Positions 8,401 to 16,394 are shown, counted from the first letter of the stretch. The stretch: 64,000 nucleotides of DNA from Nocardia salmonicida NBRC 13393 (GCF_001613085.1 NZ_BDBR01000029.1:1-64000), one strand, 5' to 3'. Numbers and translations: made by a program. The notes: a model not told the origin generated them from the sequence alone.

Positions 8401-8928
8401 ATGAGCGATCCGAACAATGCCCATCCCCGGCGTGAACCCAAGAGGTCACCGCTGGCACGACTGGTGGAATCGAGTTCTCAGTTCCTGAACAAGCGCGGGA
8501 TCTTCCTCGGCCGCCGATCGACGAAACTCCATGTGGCCCTGTACCGCCGGACCAACGGCCGAGTGGGTGGCCACCTGCCCGCCTGGCCCGATGCCCGAAT
8601 CCTGCTCCTCGACCACGTCGGCGCCAAGTCCGGCACCCACCGAACATCACCCTTGATGTACCACGCCGACGGCGACCTCATCGCCATAGCCGCCTCCAAA
8701 GCCGGCCAACCAACCCATCCGGCCTGGTTTCACAACCTGAAAGCCAACCCGGACACCACCATCCGAATCGGCGCCCGATCCCACCCCGTCCGAGCCCGCG
8801 TGGCAACCGAGGCGGAACGAAACCTACTGTGGCCGAGGTTCATCGAGTTCTTCCCGAGCTACGACTTCTACCAACGCCACGCAGGCAACCGCACGATCCC
8901 GATCGTGATCCTCACCCCGCGCGGGTGA
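8401..8928 (+). CDS. Nitroreductase-family deazaflavin (F420)-dependent oxidoreductase, Ddn-like
   Basis: The ATG at 8401 is chosen because GGAGGAG lies just upstream; an earlier in-frame codon at 8368 falls inside the inverted repeat. The 175-residue product has the Ddn-like split-barrel pattern: a basic helical N-terminus, GHLPAWPDARILLLDHVGAKSGTHR, PLMYH, and HPAWFHNLKANPDTTIRIG. Family members use reduced F420 to reduce quinones or nitro compounds, often at the membrane. It stands alone between divergent operons. Confidence 0.88.
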   Translation: MSDPNNAHPRREPKRSPLARLVESSSQFLNKRGIFLGRRSTKLHVALYRRTNGRVGGHLPAWPDARILLLDHVGAKSGTHRTSPLMYHADGDLIAIAASKAGQPTHPAWFHNLKANPDTTIRIGARSHPVRARVATEAERNLLWPRFIEFFPSYDFYQRHAGNRTIPIVILTPRG

Positions 8929-8960
8929 ACTCGATCGCCCGTTGAGCCTCTCGCCTCAAC

Positions 8961-9980
8961 TCAGCGACGACGTTGGGATGAGTTGAGCAGAGAGGGTGGG
9001 GTGTCGCGCTTTTCGTGGGGGGCGAGGTCGGTACCGGGGGCGACGATCGCATCGATGGCGTCGAGGACGTCGGGGGGCAATACGGTGTCGGCGGCGGCCA
9101 GTTGGGAGTGCAAGTGGTCGATGGTGCGTGGGCCGATGATGGCGCTGGTGACGGCTGGGTGGGCGGTGACGAAACCCAGGGCGAGTTGGATCAGGGTCAG
9201 GCCGGCCTGGTCGGCCACCGTGGCTAGTTGTTCGACGGCGGTCATCTTGGCGTGGTTGGTCGGGATGGTGGTGTCGTAGCGGTCGGGCATGAATGTCGAA
9301 CGGCTGGTGGTTATTTCGCGGTCGGCGCGGATCGCGCCCGAGAGCCAACCCGAGGCCAGCGGGCTCCAGGCGAGCACGCCGAGGCCGTATTCCTCGGTGA
9401 CCGGCAGGACGTGAGTTTCGATGCCGCGCTGGAGGATCGAGTAGCTGGGCTGTTCGGTGACGTATCGGCTCAGGTCATGCTCCCTGGCGGCCCACTGCGC
9501 CTGCACGATGCGGTAGGCGGGAAACGTCGAGGATCCGAAGTAGCGGATCTTGCCTGCGCGCTGTAGGTCGGTCAGTGCCGCGAGAGTTTCCTCGTCGCTG
9601 GTTTCGGGGTCCCAGCGGTGGATTTGATAGAGGTCGACATGGTCGACATCGAGTCGGCGCAGGCTGTTGTCGAGCGCGGTGGTCAACCAGCGGCGCGAGC
9701 CGCCGCGATGGTTGCGCTCCTCACCCATCGGCATGCTCGCCTTCGTGGCCAGCACGATGTCATCCCGACGGCCCGCGATGGCCTTGCCGACCAGTTGCTC
9801 CGATTCGCCTTGGCCGTACATATCGGCGGTATCGATGAGATTGATGCCGCCATCGATGGCGACATCGATCATGGCGGTGACCTCGTCCTGTGTGGACTTT
9901 CCCAGCTTGCCGAAGTTCATCGCGCCGAGCACCAGCGTGCTGACCTGAACGCCCGTACGGCCCAGAGTGCGGTAGTGCAT
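8961..9980 (-). CDS. Aldo/keto reductase
   Basis: The start ATG at 9980 has GGGAGGA upstream; the ORF continues further 5' but would run through the operators. The 339-residue TIM-barrel protein shows MNFG, the catalytic D/Y/K/H set (LIDTADMYG, VLATKA, YQIHRWD) and the NADPH-binding IGPRTIDHL. It is divergent from the TetR gene at 10107, with two identical 15-bp operators between them, so it is very likely that regulator's target. The substrate is not predictable. Confidence 0.93.
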   Translation of the reverse strand: MHYRTLGRTGVQVSTLVLGAMNFGKLGKSTQDEVTAMIDVAIDGGINLIDTADMYGQGESEQLVGKAIAGRRDDIVLATKASMPMGEERNHRGGSRRWLTTALDNSLRRLDVDHVDLYQIHRWDPETSDEETLAALTDLQRAGKIRYFGSSTFPAYRIVQAQWAAREHDLSRYVTEQPSYSILQRGIETHVLPVTEEYGLGVLAWSPLASGWLSGAIRADREITTSRSTFMPDRYDTTIPTNHAKMTAVEQLATVADQAGLTLIQLALGFVTAHPAVTSAIIGPRTIDHLHSQLAAADTVLPPDVLDAIDAIVAPGTDLAPHEKRDTPPSLLNSSQRRR

Positions 9981-10038
9981 GGTGGTTCCTCCCAGATGAG
10001 CTTGGTTCGGTTCGCCGGATCTGGCATCCTCGACCAAG

Positions 10039-10080
10039 CGGAACGATGTTCCGCTAATCAACATACGGAACGCTGTTCCG
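10039..10080. promoter_or_regulatory. Two identical TetR-type operators between aldo/keto reductase and TetR genes
   Basis: Two perfect palindromes occupy the divergent promoter: CGGAACGATGTTCCG (10039-10053) and CGGAACGCTGTTCCG (10066-10080). Each has 6-bp arms and a 3-base centre, and the copies are 27 bases apart. Sharing of both arms between copies and the location 27 bases before the TetR start make an autoregulatory operator pair the natural reading. Confidence 0.8.
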
Positions 10081-10106
10081 TTTGCCAAGAGGGAGGCTTC
10101 GCGACC

Positions 10107-10679
10107 GTGGTCGACAACCCGACCGAGGCGCCGCGCAAACGCGCGGACGCCCGGCGCAACCAGCAAGCGCTACTCGACGCCGCCGCGGCCGCTTTCGTCG
10201 CCTCGGGCGTAGACGTCCCTGTCCGCGAGATCGCCACCCGAGCCGGCGTCGGCGTCGGCACCATCTACCGCCACTTCCCCACCCGCGCCGACCTCATCGT
10301 CGCCGTCTACCGCCACCAGGTCGAAGCGTGCGCCGAAGCCGGCCCCGCCCTCCTTGCCGCCCACGGCTCCCCCCACGCCGCACTCGGCGAATGGATAACC
10401 CTCTTCGCCGACTTCCTCACCACCAAACACGGCCTGGCAGAAGCACTGCAATCCGACGCGGCCACCTTCGAAACCCTCCACACCTACTTCCTCGACCGCC
10501 TGGTCCCCACCTGCGCCGCCCTGCTCACCGCCGCCACCACCGCAGGTGAAATCCACCCCGACATCGACCCCTACGAACTGCTCCGCGCGGTCGGCAATCT
10601 CTGCATCGGCGGCGACACTCCCCGCTACAACCCGCGCCGAATGGTCGCCCTCCTCATCGCGGGACTGAGCGCGAAGTAG
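10107..10679 (+). CDS. TetR/AcrR-family transcriptional regulator
   Basis: The GTG at 10107 follows AGGGAGG by about 10 bases and begins just after the operators. The 190-residue product has a typical TetR DNA-binding domain (LLDAAAAAFVASG, VREIATRAGVGVGTIYRHFPTRADLI) and an all-helical ligand domain of the SbtR-like type. It probably represses itself and the divergent aldo/keto reductase until an aldehyde-like or xenobiotic ligand binds. Confidence 0.92.
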   Translation: MVDNPTEAPRKRADARRNQQALLDAAAAAFVASGVDVPVREIATRAGVGVGTIYRHFPTRADLIVAVYRHQVEACAEAGPALLAAHGSPHAALGEWITLFADFLTTKHGLAEALQSDAATFETLHTYFLDRLVPTCAALLTAATTAGEIHPDIDPYELLRAVGNLCIGGDTPRYNPRRMVALLIAGLSAK

Positions 10680-10710
10680 ACCTGAGACGCGAAGCCTGCA
10701 TTGTCCGAGA

Positions 10711-10775
10711 TCTAGCAACGCTAGACAGCCTAGCGAGCGAATGTTACCGTTGCTCTAGCTTCTAGCGTTGCTAGA
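10711..10775. promoter_or_regulatory. Operator pair TCTAGC-N3-GCTAGA upstream of DUF1772 gene
   Basis: TCTAGCAACGCTAGA (10711-10725) and TCTAGCGTTGCTAGA (10761-10775) are perfect palindromes and exact reverse complements of one another. They are 50 bases apart, close to five helical turns, and the second ends 20 bases before the ATG at 10795. The sequence differs from the CGGAAC sites of the nearby TetR, so another repressor must bind here. Confidence 0.7.
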
Positions 10776-10794
10776 TTTTGGAAGGGAACTCGAA

Positions 10795-11271
10795 ATGCTC
10801 ACTGTCACCGGCCAGATCATCGCCGTCGTCGCCGTTCTCGCGAATGCCGTTGTCTACGGCACCGATGTCTGTGGGGCCGTCATCATGCGGTCTGTGTACC
10901 GCAAGCTCGACGATGCGACCGTGACCGTCAGTGCGGGATGGGGTCACTACTACGGCGACAAGCGGATGCCGATCGTCGGGGCGGGCGGCGTGGTCGCCGC
11001 GGTGCTCACCCTGCTGATCGCACTGTTGGCCGGCCAGATCCGCGCCGCTGTCGCGGCGGGCATCACGGTGGCAGCACTGCTCACCTGGCTCGCCTTCTAC
11101 GTCCGAATCGCCAAGCCGATCAATACCCAGCAGACCGCCGCCGCCCTGAGCGGCATCATTCCGGCCGATGCCCGCGCGCTGCAGGACAGGTGGGACAGCA
11201 TTCTGAAGTACCGGGTCGCCCTGCAGTTCATCGCCCTTGCCGGACTGTGTGCCGCGCTGATCCTGTTCTGA
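10795..11271 (+). CDS. DUF1772 (anthrone oxygenase-like) membrane protein
   Basis: The ATG at 10795 follows GGAAGGGAA; an in-frame codon at 10768 lies within the second operator and is rejected. The 158-residue protein has four hydrophobic segments (about 6-28, 57-75, 80-100, 138-156) and the family-typical interior ADARALQDRWDSILKYRVALQF. DUF1772 proteins are small membrane proteins related by sequence to fungal anthrone oxygenases; most bacterial ones are uncharacterised. It looks strongly regulated by the two operators upstream. Confidence 0.8.
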   Translation: MLTVTGQIIAVVAVLANAVVYGTDVCGAVIMRSVYRKLDDATVTVSAGWGHYYGDKRMPIVGAGGVVAAVLTLLIALLAGQIRAAVAAGITVAALLTWLAFYVRIAKPINTQQTAAALSGIIPADARALQDRWDSILKYRVALQFIALAGLCAALILF

Positions 11272-11321
11272 TCCCAGAAGTCGCAGCGCCGACTGGACCA
11301 TGTCTACGGCACGATGGGGTT

Positions 11322-12029
11322 ATGGGTGAGAACTCGGTCGCGCTGCATGATTGGAAGATCGGTGTCGGCGAGTACGCCCGTCATGAGGCCCGGCGCGGAC
11401 GCAGGCACGCCTACCCGGTCCTCACTGCGGTGCGTACCGCTCTGGTGGTGATCGATATGGTGCCGTTTCATGTCGGAGCCAACCCCTATTGCCGTGGGAT
11501 CGTGCCTAACATCAACCGGATTGCCGTTGCCCTGCGAGCGGTCAGCGGGACGGTTGCCTGGGTTCTGCCCAGCGCCGGGGAACCCACCGACGCCGCGATC
11601 GAGTTCTTCGGCCCACAGGTCGCCGAAAGCTATAGCAGCACAGGAGGTTCCGGCCCGATGCCCGACCGCCTCTGGCCTGGTCTGACCGTCGGCGCGGGTG
11701 ACCTGTTCGTCGAGAAATCCGCCTTCAGCGCGTTCTTCCCCGGCCGGTGTTCGTTGCCGGGACTGCTCGAACAACGCGCGATCGACACGGTCTTGATCGC
11801 GGGCACCGTCACCAATGTGTGCAGCGAGTCCTCCGCCCGCGATGCCTCGACCCTCGGCTTCCGAACGATCATGGTCGCCGACGCCAATGCCGCACGGAAC
11901 GACCACGAACACAACGCGACACTCCACACGATCTACCGCTCGTACGGTGACGTACGCCCGACATCCGACGTACTCGAGATGCTCAATGCCTCTTCCCCGG
12001 TTACGAAATCTCGCACGACCTCCACATAG
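11322..12029 (+). CDS. Isochorismatase-family cysteine hydrolase
   Basis: This 235-residue protein shows the family triad: Asp in ALVVIDMVPF, Lys in FVEKSAFSAF, and nucleophilic Cys in TVTNVCSESSARDA. The family cleaves isochorismate or amides such as nicotinamide and carbamates. The Cys suggests an amidase-type (nicotinamidase-like) rather than isochorismatase activity. The ribosome site before the ATG at 11322 is weak. No siderophore genes are nearby, so a metabolic role is open. Confidence 0.88.
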   Translation: MGENSVALHDWKIGVGEYARHEARRGRRHAYPVLTAVRTALVVIDMVPFHVGANPYCRGIVPNINRIAVALRAVSGTVAWVLPSAGEPTDAAIEFFGPQVAESYSSTGGSGPMPDRLWPGLTVGAGDLFVEKSAFSAFFPGRCSLPGLLEQRAIDTVLIAGTVTNVCSESSARDASTLGFRTIMVADANAARNDHEHNATLHTIYRSYGDVRPTSDVLEMLNASSPVTKSRTTST

Positions 12030-12086
12030 CTGCCGAAAGCGGCTCGGGGCGACAGACAGTGATAAACAGCAGTTCAGGAGGGGAAG

Positions 12087-12160
12087 TGGGGCGGGTGGGG
12101 CTCGAACCCACGACCAGCGGATTATGAGTCCGCGGCTCTAACCGACTGAGCTACCGCCCC
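12087..12160 (-). tRNA. tRNA-Met (CAU)
   Basis: Reading the minus strand, the acceptor stem GGGGCGG/CCGCCCC, D-loop (AGCTCAGTCGGTTAGAG), anticodon stem GCGGA/TCCGC with loop CTCATAA, and T-arm (GGTTCGAGC) all form. The anticodon is CAU. The loop sequence is that of elongator Met rather than a lysidine-modified Ile tRNA, though only expression or modification data would exclude the latter. CCA is not encoded. Confidence 0.93.
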
Positions 12161-12329
12161 TCGCCGCGGGGGTCTCCGCGGGCGAGTCGCATGGTACCCG
12201 GCGGAGTGCGGGGTTGACCACTTGGCGCGGTGGTCGTGTCGGGCCGGTACAGGAACGGCGATCGGGACGCGGCTTCCGAGAAAGGCGCGGCGACCGATCG
12301 CCGTTGTGTGCTACACCCGAGGGTAAGGG

Positions 12330-12485
12330 TTACGAGCGCTCGGCTCGCTGGCCTCCCCGCACTCGAACTTCGCGTTCGCGACGCTCGATGTTGCCCCCTG
12401 GGTTGCTGGCCACCTTGATGACTCCTATTACCAACAACAGAACCGCAGCTATCACTGCGACGATAATCAGTCCCTGCACGAACAT
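12330..12485 (-). CDS. Small single-pass membrane protein, 51 residues
   Basis: A short ORF starts at the ATG at 12485. It encodes one strong hydrophobic helix (residues 4-25, beginning MFVQGLIIVAV) followed by a highly charged Arg/Glu tail (IERREREVRVRGGQRAERS). The helix-plus-basic-tail layout is typical of small membrane proteins often missed by gene callers. The ribosome site is poor. Its position between tRNA-Met and the quinone reductase gives no functional hint. Confidence 0.5.
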   Translation of the reverse strand: MFVQGLIIVAVIAAVLLLVIGVIKVASNPGGNIERREREVRVRGGQRAERS

Positions 12486-12520
12486 AACTTAACGTGTATT
12501 CCGTTGCGGCGCACAATAAG

Positions 12521-13525
12521 TTACAATGACGCGCCGATCGTCAACAAGGTACGGCCAAGGGCGGAGCGGTCTTCGATCGCCGCATGAGCCTGCCGCACCT
12601 CGTCGATCGGGAAAGTCTGCCCGATAACGACTTCGAGCGAGCCTGTAGCTACCGCTTCCTGAGCGCGGGCAGTGATGCCGACCCAATCGACGTCGCCGCC
12701 GACGATATCGAACAGGCCGAGTACCGCGACGTCACGCGCGACCGCCGCATCGGTGTCGCCCAGCGCGAAATCCCCTGCGGCGGAACCATATCCGAGGAAG
12801 AGACCTTTGTCGGATGCGGCGATCAACGCAGCGCCGCCGATGGCGCCACCCGCGCCGTCGAACACGACCGACGCTCCCCCGCCGGTGATCTCGCGGACTT
12901 GCTGCTCCCAGCCCTCGGCGGAGTAGTCGACTACCGCTGCAGCACCCAATCGTGTTGCCAGCGCCAGCTTTTCCGGACCGCGGGCCGCGGCCACAACCTG
13001 CGCGCCCGCCGCGACGGACAGTTGAATGAGCAGGGTGCCGAGTCCACCCGCGGCGGCGGTGATCAATACCCACGAATTCGGTTGCACCGCAGCCCTGTCG
13101 AAGACAGCAAGAGCGGTGCGGCCGTCATGGGCGAGGCCGACAGCCTGCTCGGTGGTGAGCCCGTCGGGGATCTCGGTCAGAGTGGCGGCCTTGGCCAGGG
13201 ATTTCTCGGCGTAGCCGCCGATGGGCAAACCCCCGCCGATGCCGCTCGCCGCGGTCTGGGTGACGACGCGCTTGCCGAGCCAGCCGGGGTCCACCTCGGC
13301 GCCGACCGCGCTCACCACGCCACCGATCGCACCACCGGGGACGTAGGGCAGGCTCAACGGGAAGAAGTCCTGACCCCATCCGCTGCGCAGCCGGGTGTCG
13401 AGGAACATCACGTCGGCGACCTCGACGTCGACGACCACTTCGGCCGAATCCGGTTGTGGTGTCGGGAATTCCAATACTTCCAGGACCTCTGGCCCACCGA
13501 ATTCCTTGACCTGCACTGCACGCAT
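12521..13525 (-). CDS. NADPH:quinone reductase / zinc-independent MDR oxidoreductase
   Basis: The 334-residue medium-chain dehydrogenase/reductase begins MRAVQVKEFGGPEVLEV, the usual quinone-reductase opening. It has the AAAGGLGTLLIQL nucleotide-binding motif near residue 155 and lacks the structural zinc cysteines. The product should reduce quinones or enones with NADPH. A MerR-type promoter lies upstream (13560-13590), which suggests induction by oxidants or electrophiles. Confidence 0.9.
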   Translation of the reverse strand: MRAVQVKEFGGPEVLEVLEFPTPQPDSAEVVVDVEVADVMFLDTRLRSGWGQDFFPLSLPYVPGGAIGGVVSAVGAEVDPGWLGKRVVTQTAASGIGGGLPIGGYAEKSLAKAATLTEIPDGLTTEQAVGLAHDGRTALAVFDRAAVQPNSWVLITAAAGGLGTLLIQLSVAAGAQVVAAARGPEKLALATRLGAAAVVDYSAEGWEQQVREITGGGASVVFDGAGGAIGGAALIAASDKGLFLGYGSAAGDFALGDTDAAVARDVAVLGLFDIVGGDVDWVGITARAQEAVATGSLEVVIGQTFPIDEVRQAHAAIEDRSALGRTLLTIGASL

Positions 13526-13559
13526 GGCGACTCCTTCGTGACGTTGTCCGAACGAGTCA

Positions 13560-13590
13560 AGGATGAAACCTCGAGCCGAGTTCAGGTCAA
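13560..13590 (-). promoter_or_regulatory. MerR/SoxR-type promoter of the quinone reductase gene
   Basis: On the minus strand a -35 box TTGACC (13590-13585) and a -10 box CATCCT (13565-13560) are separated by exactly 19 bases. The spacer is filled by an imperfect dyad with outer arms ACCT/AGGT (plus strand 13568-13587). The overlong spacer with an internal dyad is diagnostic of MerR-family activated promoters. No MerR gene is in the window. Confidence 0.6.
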
Positions 13591-13615
13591 GGACACTAGG
13601 ACGTACGTCACACGA

Positions 13616-14005
13616 CTAGGAACCGCCACCGCAGCTGCTACTGCTCCCACCCCCGCAGCTGCTGCTACTCCCGCCGGAACAGCTGCTGCTACTCCCGCCG
13701 GAACAGCTGCTGCTACTTCCGCCGCCGCAGCTACTGCTGCTCCCACCACCGCAGCCATTGTTCGATCCGCCGCCGCAGCCACTGTTCGAACCCCCACCGC
13801 AGCCACTGGACGGACTGCCCGGATCCCATGGCTGACCCGAGGTCCCGTCGACGTATCCGGTCACCCCGGCCGACCCGGCCACCCATCGCCGATCCAGCGG
13901 GGGCGCACCCTGCGACTGAATCGACCGCTGAATCAGCCACACGATGGTCGTCACCACCGCGCCGATACACACCACTATGAACCCGAGCAGGAGCATTATC
14001 ACCAT
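13616..14005 (-). CDS. Membrane-anchored Cys/Gly/Ser octapeptide-repeat protein
   Basis: The 129-residue product has one N-terminal hydrophobic helix (residues 2-24) and a short polar segment. It ends in eight tandem copies of an octapeptide of form (G/S)C(G/S)GGS(S/N)(S/N), the last copy cut short, giving eight regularly spaced cysteines. Cys/Gly-rich C-termini of this kind are seen on actinobacterial proteins of unknown function. The divergent neighbour at 14070 is a GRDP-like protein. I do not know its role; a metal-binding, cross-linked or modified extracellular tail are all possible. Confidence 0.75.
   Translation of the reverse strand: MVIMLLLGFIVVCIGAVVTTIVWLIQRSIQSQGAPPLDRRWVAGSAGVTGYVDGTSGQPWDPGSPSSGCGGGSNSGCGGGSNNGCGGGSSSSCGGGSSSSCSGGSSSSCSGGSSSSCGGGSSSSCGGGS
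13619..13804. repeat. Tandem 24-bp coding repeat (octapeptide Cys repeat)
   Basis: Seven full and one partial 24-base units encode the Cys-containing octapeptides of the protein at 13616-14005. Units vary at the third codon position and at the first and last residues (GCGGGSNS to SCGGGSSS), so the repeats are maintained at the protein level. Copy number is likely prone to slippage. Confidence 0.85.
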
Positions 14006-14069
14006 GCCCGCAGGCTAATCCCCGGACCCGCCCGCGGCACCCCCACCTCCAGTGGCCTTACAGTGAATT

Positions 14070-14573
14070 GTGGCGTTCTCTTTCCTCCGGCCCGGCACAC
14101 GGCAAGTCGACCTACCCACCGTCGACCGCACCGTCGCCGCCCTGCGTCTGCCCGAAGCGATCTTCAAGACCTCGCCCTGGCAACCTCGTGAACTCGTGGA
14201 AACCGGTCTGCGCCAATGGTTACGGTGCTGCGGCGCCGCCATTCGCGACGACCAGGTGATCGGCATGCCCTCGCACGCGGTCGACGAGGCGTGGCACGGC
14301 TTCATTCTCTGCACCCAGCTCTACGCGAACTTCTGCGAGCAGGCTTACGGACGTTTCCTGCACCATTTCCCAGAGGGCGTCGGGGAGAGCACGCAGAATC
14401 ACGGCACCATGGTCGAACAACTGGGCCGCACCGTGGTCGCCTGGTCGCTGGTGGCGCGACCGGACGAAGAGTGCGTGCTGTGGGACCTGGACCGCAAGGT
14501 CGGCGTCGAGGACCCGTGGGGCGTGGACGCCCGGCACGTTGCCGCCGTGCAGGAGCAACTGCGCCGGGCGTAG
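14070..14573 (+). CDS. GRDP-like (glycine-rich-domain-containing-protein-like) conserved protein
   Basis: The GTG at 14070 opens a 167-residue protein with the motif VDEAWHGFILCTQLYANFC followed by FLHHFPEG. A DEAWH...FILxTxxYxxFC...HH pattern resembles the GRDP-like family, which in plants is fused to glycine-rich domains and in bacteria is uncharacterised. The family attribution is moderate. It is divergent from the Cys/Gly-rich gene with a 64-base gap, so the pair may be co-regulated and functionally linked. Confidence 0.65.
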   Translation: MAFSFLRPGTRQVDLPTVDRTVAALRLPEAIFKTSPWQPRELVETGLRQWLRCCGAAIRDDQVIGMPSHAVDEAWHGFILCTQLYANFCEQAYGRFLHHFPEGVGESTQNHGTMVEQLGRTVVAWSLVARPDEECVLWDLDRKVGVEDPWGVDARHVAAVQEQLRRA

Positions 14574-14578
14574 CCGAT

Positions 14579-16351
14579 TCAGACCAGCTTCATCCGGCGG
14601 GCGGCGAACCGCACCGCGCCGGGTGCGATCCGGTTGATCCGATACTGCACCCACGATTCCGGCGTCACCGGCACGATGTCGCGCCCGGTCCGCACCGCCT
14701 TCACGATCTGCGCCGCCACCCGGTCGGGGGTGTAGCCGCGCCGCTCGTAGAGCTTGTCGAACTTCTGCTGCGCGGCCGCCTCCTCCTGGGCGGAGACACC
14801 CGAGATGCGGGTGGTGGCGACGATATTCGTATGCACGATGCCCGGGCACACGGTCGACACCGAGATGCCGCGGTCGGCGAGTTCGGCACGCAGGCAGTCG
14901 GAGAACATGAACACCGCCGACTTACTGGTGGCATAGGCCGCCATGTCACGCTGTGGGCTGTAGGCGGCCATGCTGGACAGGTTCACGATGTGCCCGCCGA
15001 GCCCACGATCGGCCATCGCCGCGCCGAAAGCCCGGCAGCCGTTGACGACACCGCCGAGGTTGATCCGCAGCACGCGATCGAACTCCTCCGACGGAGTGTC
15101 GAGGAACCCGCCGGCCTGACCGACACCGGCATTGTTGACCAGCACATCGGGCACGCCGTGCGCGGCGATCACCATGTCGGCATGCGCGCGCACCGCGTCC
15201 TCGTTCGACACATCGAGCGGGTAGGAGTGCGCCACACCACCTTCCGATGCGACGAGCTCGGCGGTGGCCTTGGCGGCGAGCTCGTTGACATCGGAGACCA
15301 CCACTTCGGCACCGAGCCGCGCGAAGGCCAGTGCGGTCTCCCGGCCGATGCCGCTACCCGCACCGGTGACGACAACCAGCTTGTGCTCGAATTCCCTGCG
15401 CGCAGTGCCCACTTCGGCCCTGGCCAGGCCCCGTGAGACTCCCGCACCGTCGAGCGCGTCGATCAGCTCGGTGGTCGCGGTCGCGAGGTGCTCCGGATGC
15501 GAGAACGGCATCCAGTGCCCGGCGGGAACATCACGACGCCACAGCCGGTCGGTCCATTTGCTCGAATCATCGTAGCCCGCGGGCCGCACGGCGACATCGC
15601 GTCCTGCCACGATCAACTGCACCGGCACCTCGGTGTGGCGCTCGCGCGGGGACAGCATCCTGGCCACGATGTTGGCGCGATAGATGAGCAGCCCGTCGAC
15701 CATGTCGCGGCGGAAGGTCGGGCCGAGCTTCACAGTGGCGGCGGGGGTGTCGTTCATGAGGGAAACCGCGCGCTGCCACACCTTTTCGGTGCCGATGGCG
15801 TTGAACGTGGCGCGCGGCAGCCCGGGAGTCATGAAGAAGAAGGTGTAGGCCGAGGAGGCGAGCTGGGTCATCGGCTGCCACACATTGCGCAGGGTGGGGC
15901 GGGAGAGCCGGTCACGTGCCCAGCTGGACAGGTGGTCGAGGTTGGGGCCGGAGACCGAGGTGAACGAGGCGACGCGCGCGGTGGCCTGCGGCTCGCACAC
16001 CGCTTCCCACACCTGCACCGAACCCCAGTCGTGGGCGAGTACGTGCACGGGACGGTCGGGGCTCACCACGTCGAGCACGGCGTAGAAGTCGCGCGCGAGT
16101 TCGTCGAGACGGAAGTCGTCGGTGCGCTGGGTGCGGGTGGATTCACCGTGGCCACGGGTGTCGTAGGCGACCACATGGAAGCGCTCGGTGAGCAGCGGAA
16201 TCACCCTGTCCCACAGGTGATGGGTGTCGGGCCAGCCGTGCACGAGCACGATGGTGTCGGCGGTCGGGTCGCCGTATTCGAACACGGCGATGTCGAAATC
16301 ACCACTGCGGACGGTGCGCTGGTTCGCAGGCTGTGGGCTGTCGTTCGTCAT
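14579..16351 (-). CDS. ephD: EphD-like alpha/beta hydrolase-SDR fusion
   Basis: The 590-residue protein is a two-domain fusion. The N-terminal alpha/beta hydrolase (about 1-300) has oxyanion motif HGWPD, nucleophile Asp in LAHDWGSVQ and His in AGHWMPFSHP, as in epoxide hydrolases. The C-terminal short-chain dehydrogenase (about 320-590) has TGAGSGIG, NNAG and YATSK. This architecture matches mycobacterial EphD, linked to mycolic/keto-lipid modification. It is the last gene of an operon with a ferredoxin reductase (16395) and a COG3687 hydrolase (17486). The start is the ATG at 16351; the ORF extends further without support. Confidence 0.88.
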   Translation of the reverse strand: MTNDSPQPANQRTVRSGDFDIAVFEYGDPTADTIVLVHGWPDTHHLWDRVIPLLTERFHVVAYDTRGHGESTRTQRTDDFRLDELARDFYAVLDVVSPDRPVHVLAHDWGSVQVWEAVCEPQATARVASFTSVSGPNLDHLSSWARDRLSRPTLRNVWQPMTQLASSAYTFFFMTPGLPRATFNAIGTEKVWQRAVSLMNDTPAATVKLGPTFRRDMVDGLLIYRANIVARMLSPRERHTEVPVQLIVAGRDVAVRPAGYDDSSKWTDRLWRRDVPAGHWMPFSHPEHLATATTELIDALDGAGVSRGLARAEVGTARREFEHKLVVVTGAGSGIGRETALAFARLGAEVVVSDVNELAAKATAELVASEGGVAHSYPLDVSNEDAVRAHADMVIAAHGVPDVLVNNAGVGQAGGFLDTPSEEFDRVLRINLGGVVNGCRAFGAAMADRGLGGHIVNLSSMAAYSPQRDMAAYATSKSAVFMFSDCLRAELADRGISVSTVCPGIVHTNIVATTRISGVSAQEEAAAQQKFDKLYERRGYTPDRVAAQIVKAVRTGRDIVPVTPESWVQYRINRIAPGAVRFAARRMKLV

Positions 16352-16394
16352 GATCTGTCGGACTCCCTGTCCACTGATTTGTCCCCGAAAAGGT

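Noticed and set aside
10107..10725. TetR gene at 10107 as regulator of the downstream DUF1772 gene
   Set aside because: Its own divergent region has CGGAAC-type operators, while the DUF1772 promoter has unrelated TCTAGC-type sites.
12087..12160. tRNA-Ile with a CAU (lysidine) anticodon
   Set aside because: The anticodon alone cannot exclude it, but the CTCATAA loop and overall sequence fit elongator tRNA-Met better.
13616..13804. Repeat array as a possible CRISPR
   Set aside because: The 24-bp units are contiguous, have no spacers and encode a regular octapeptide in frame.
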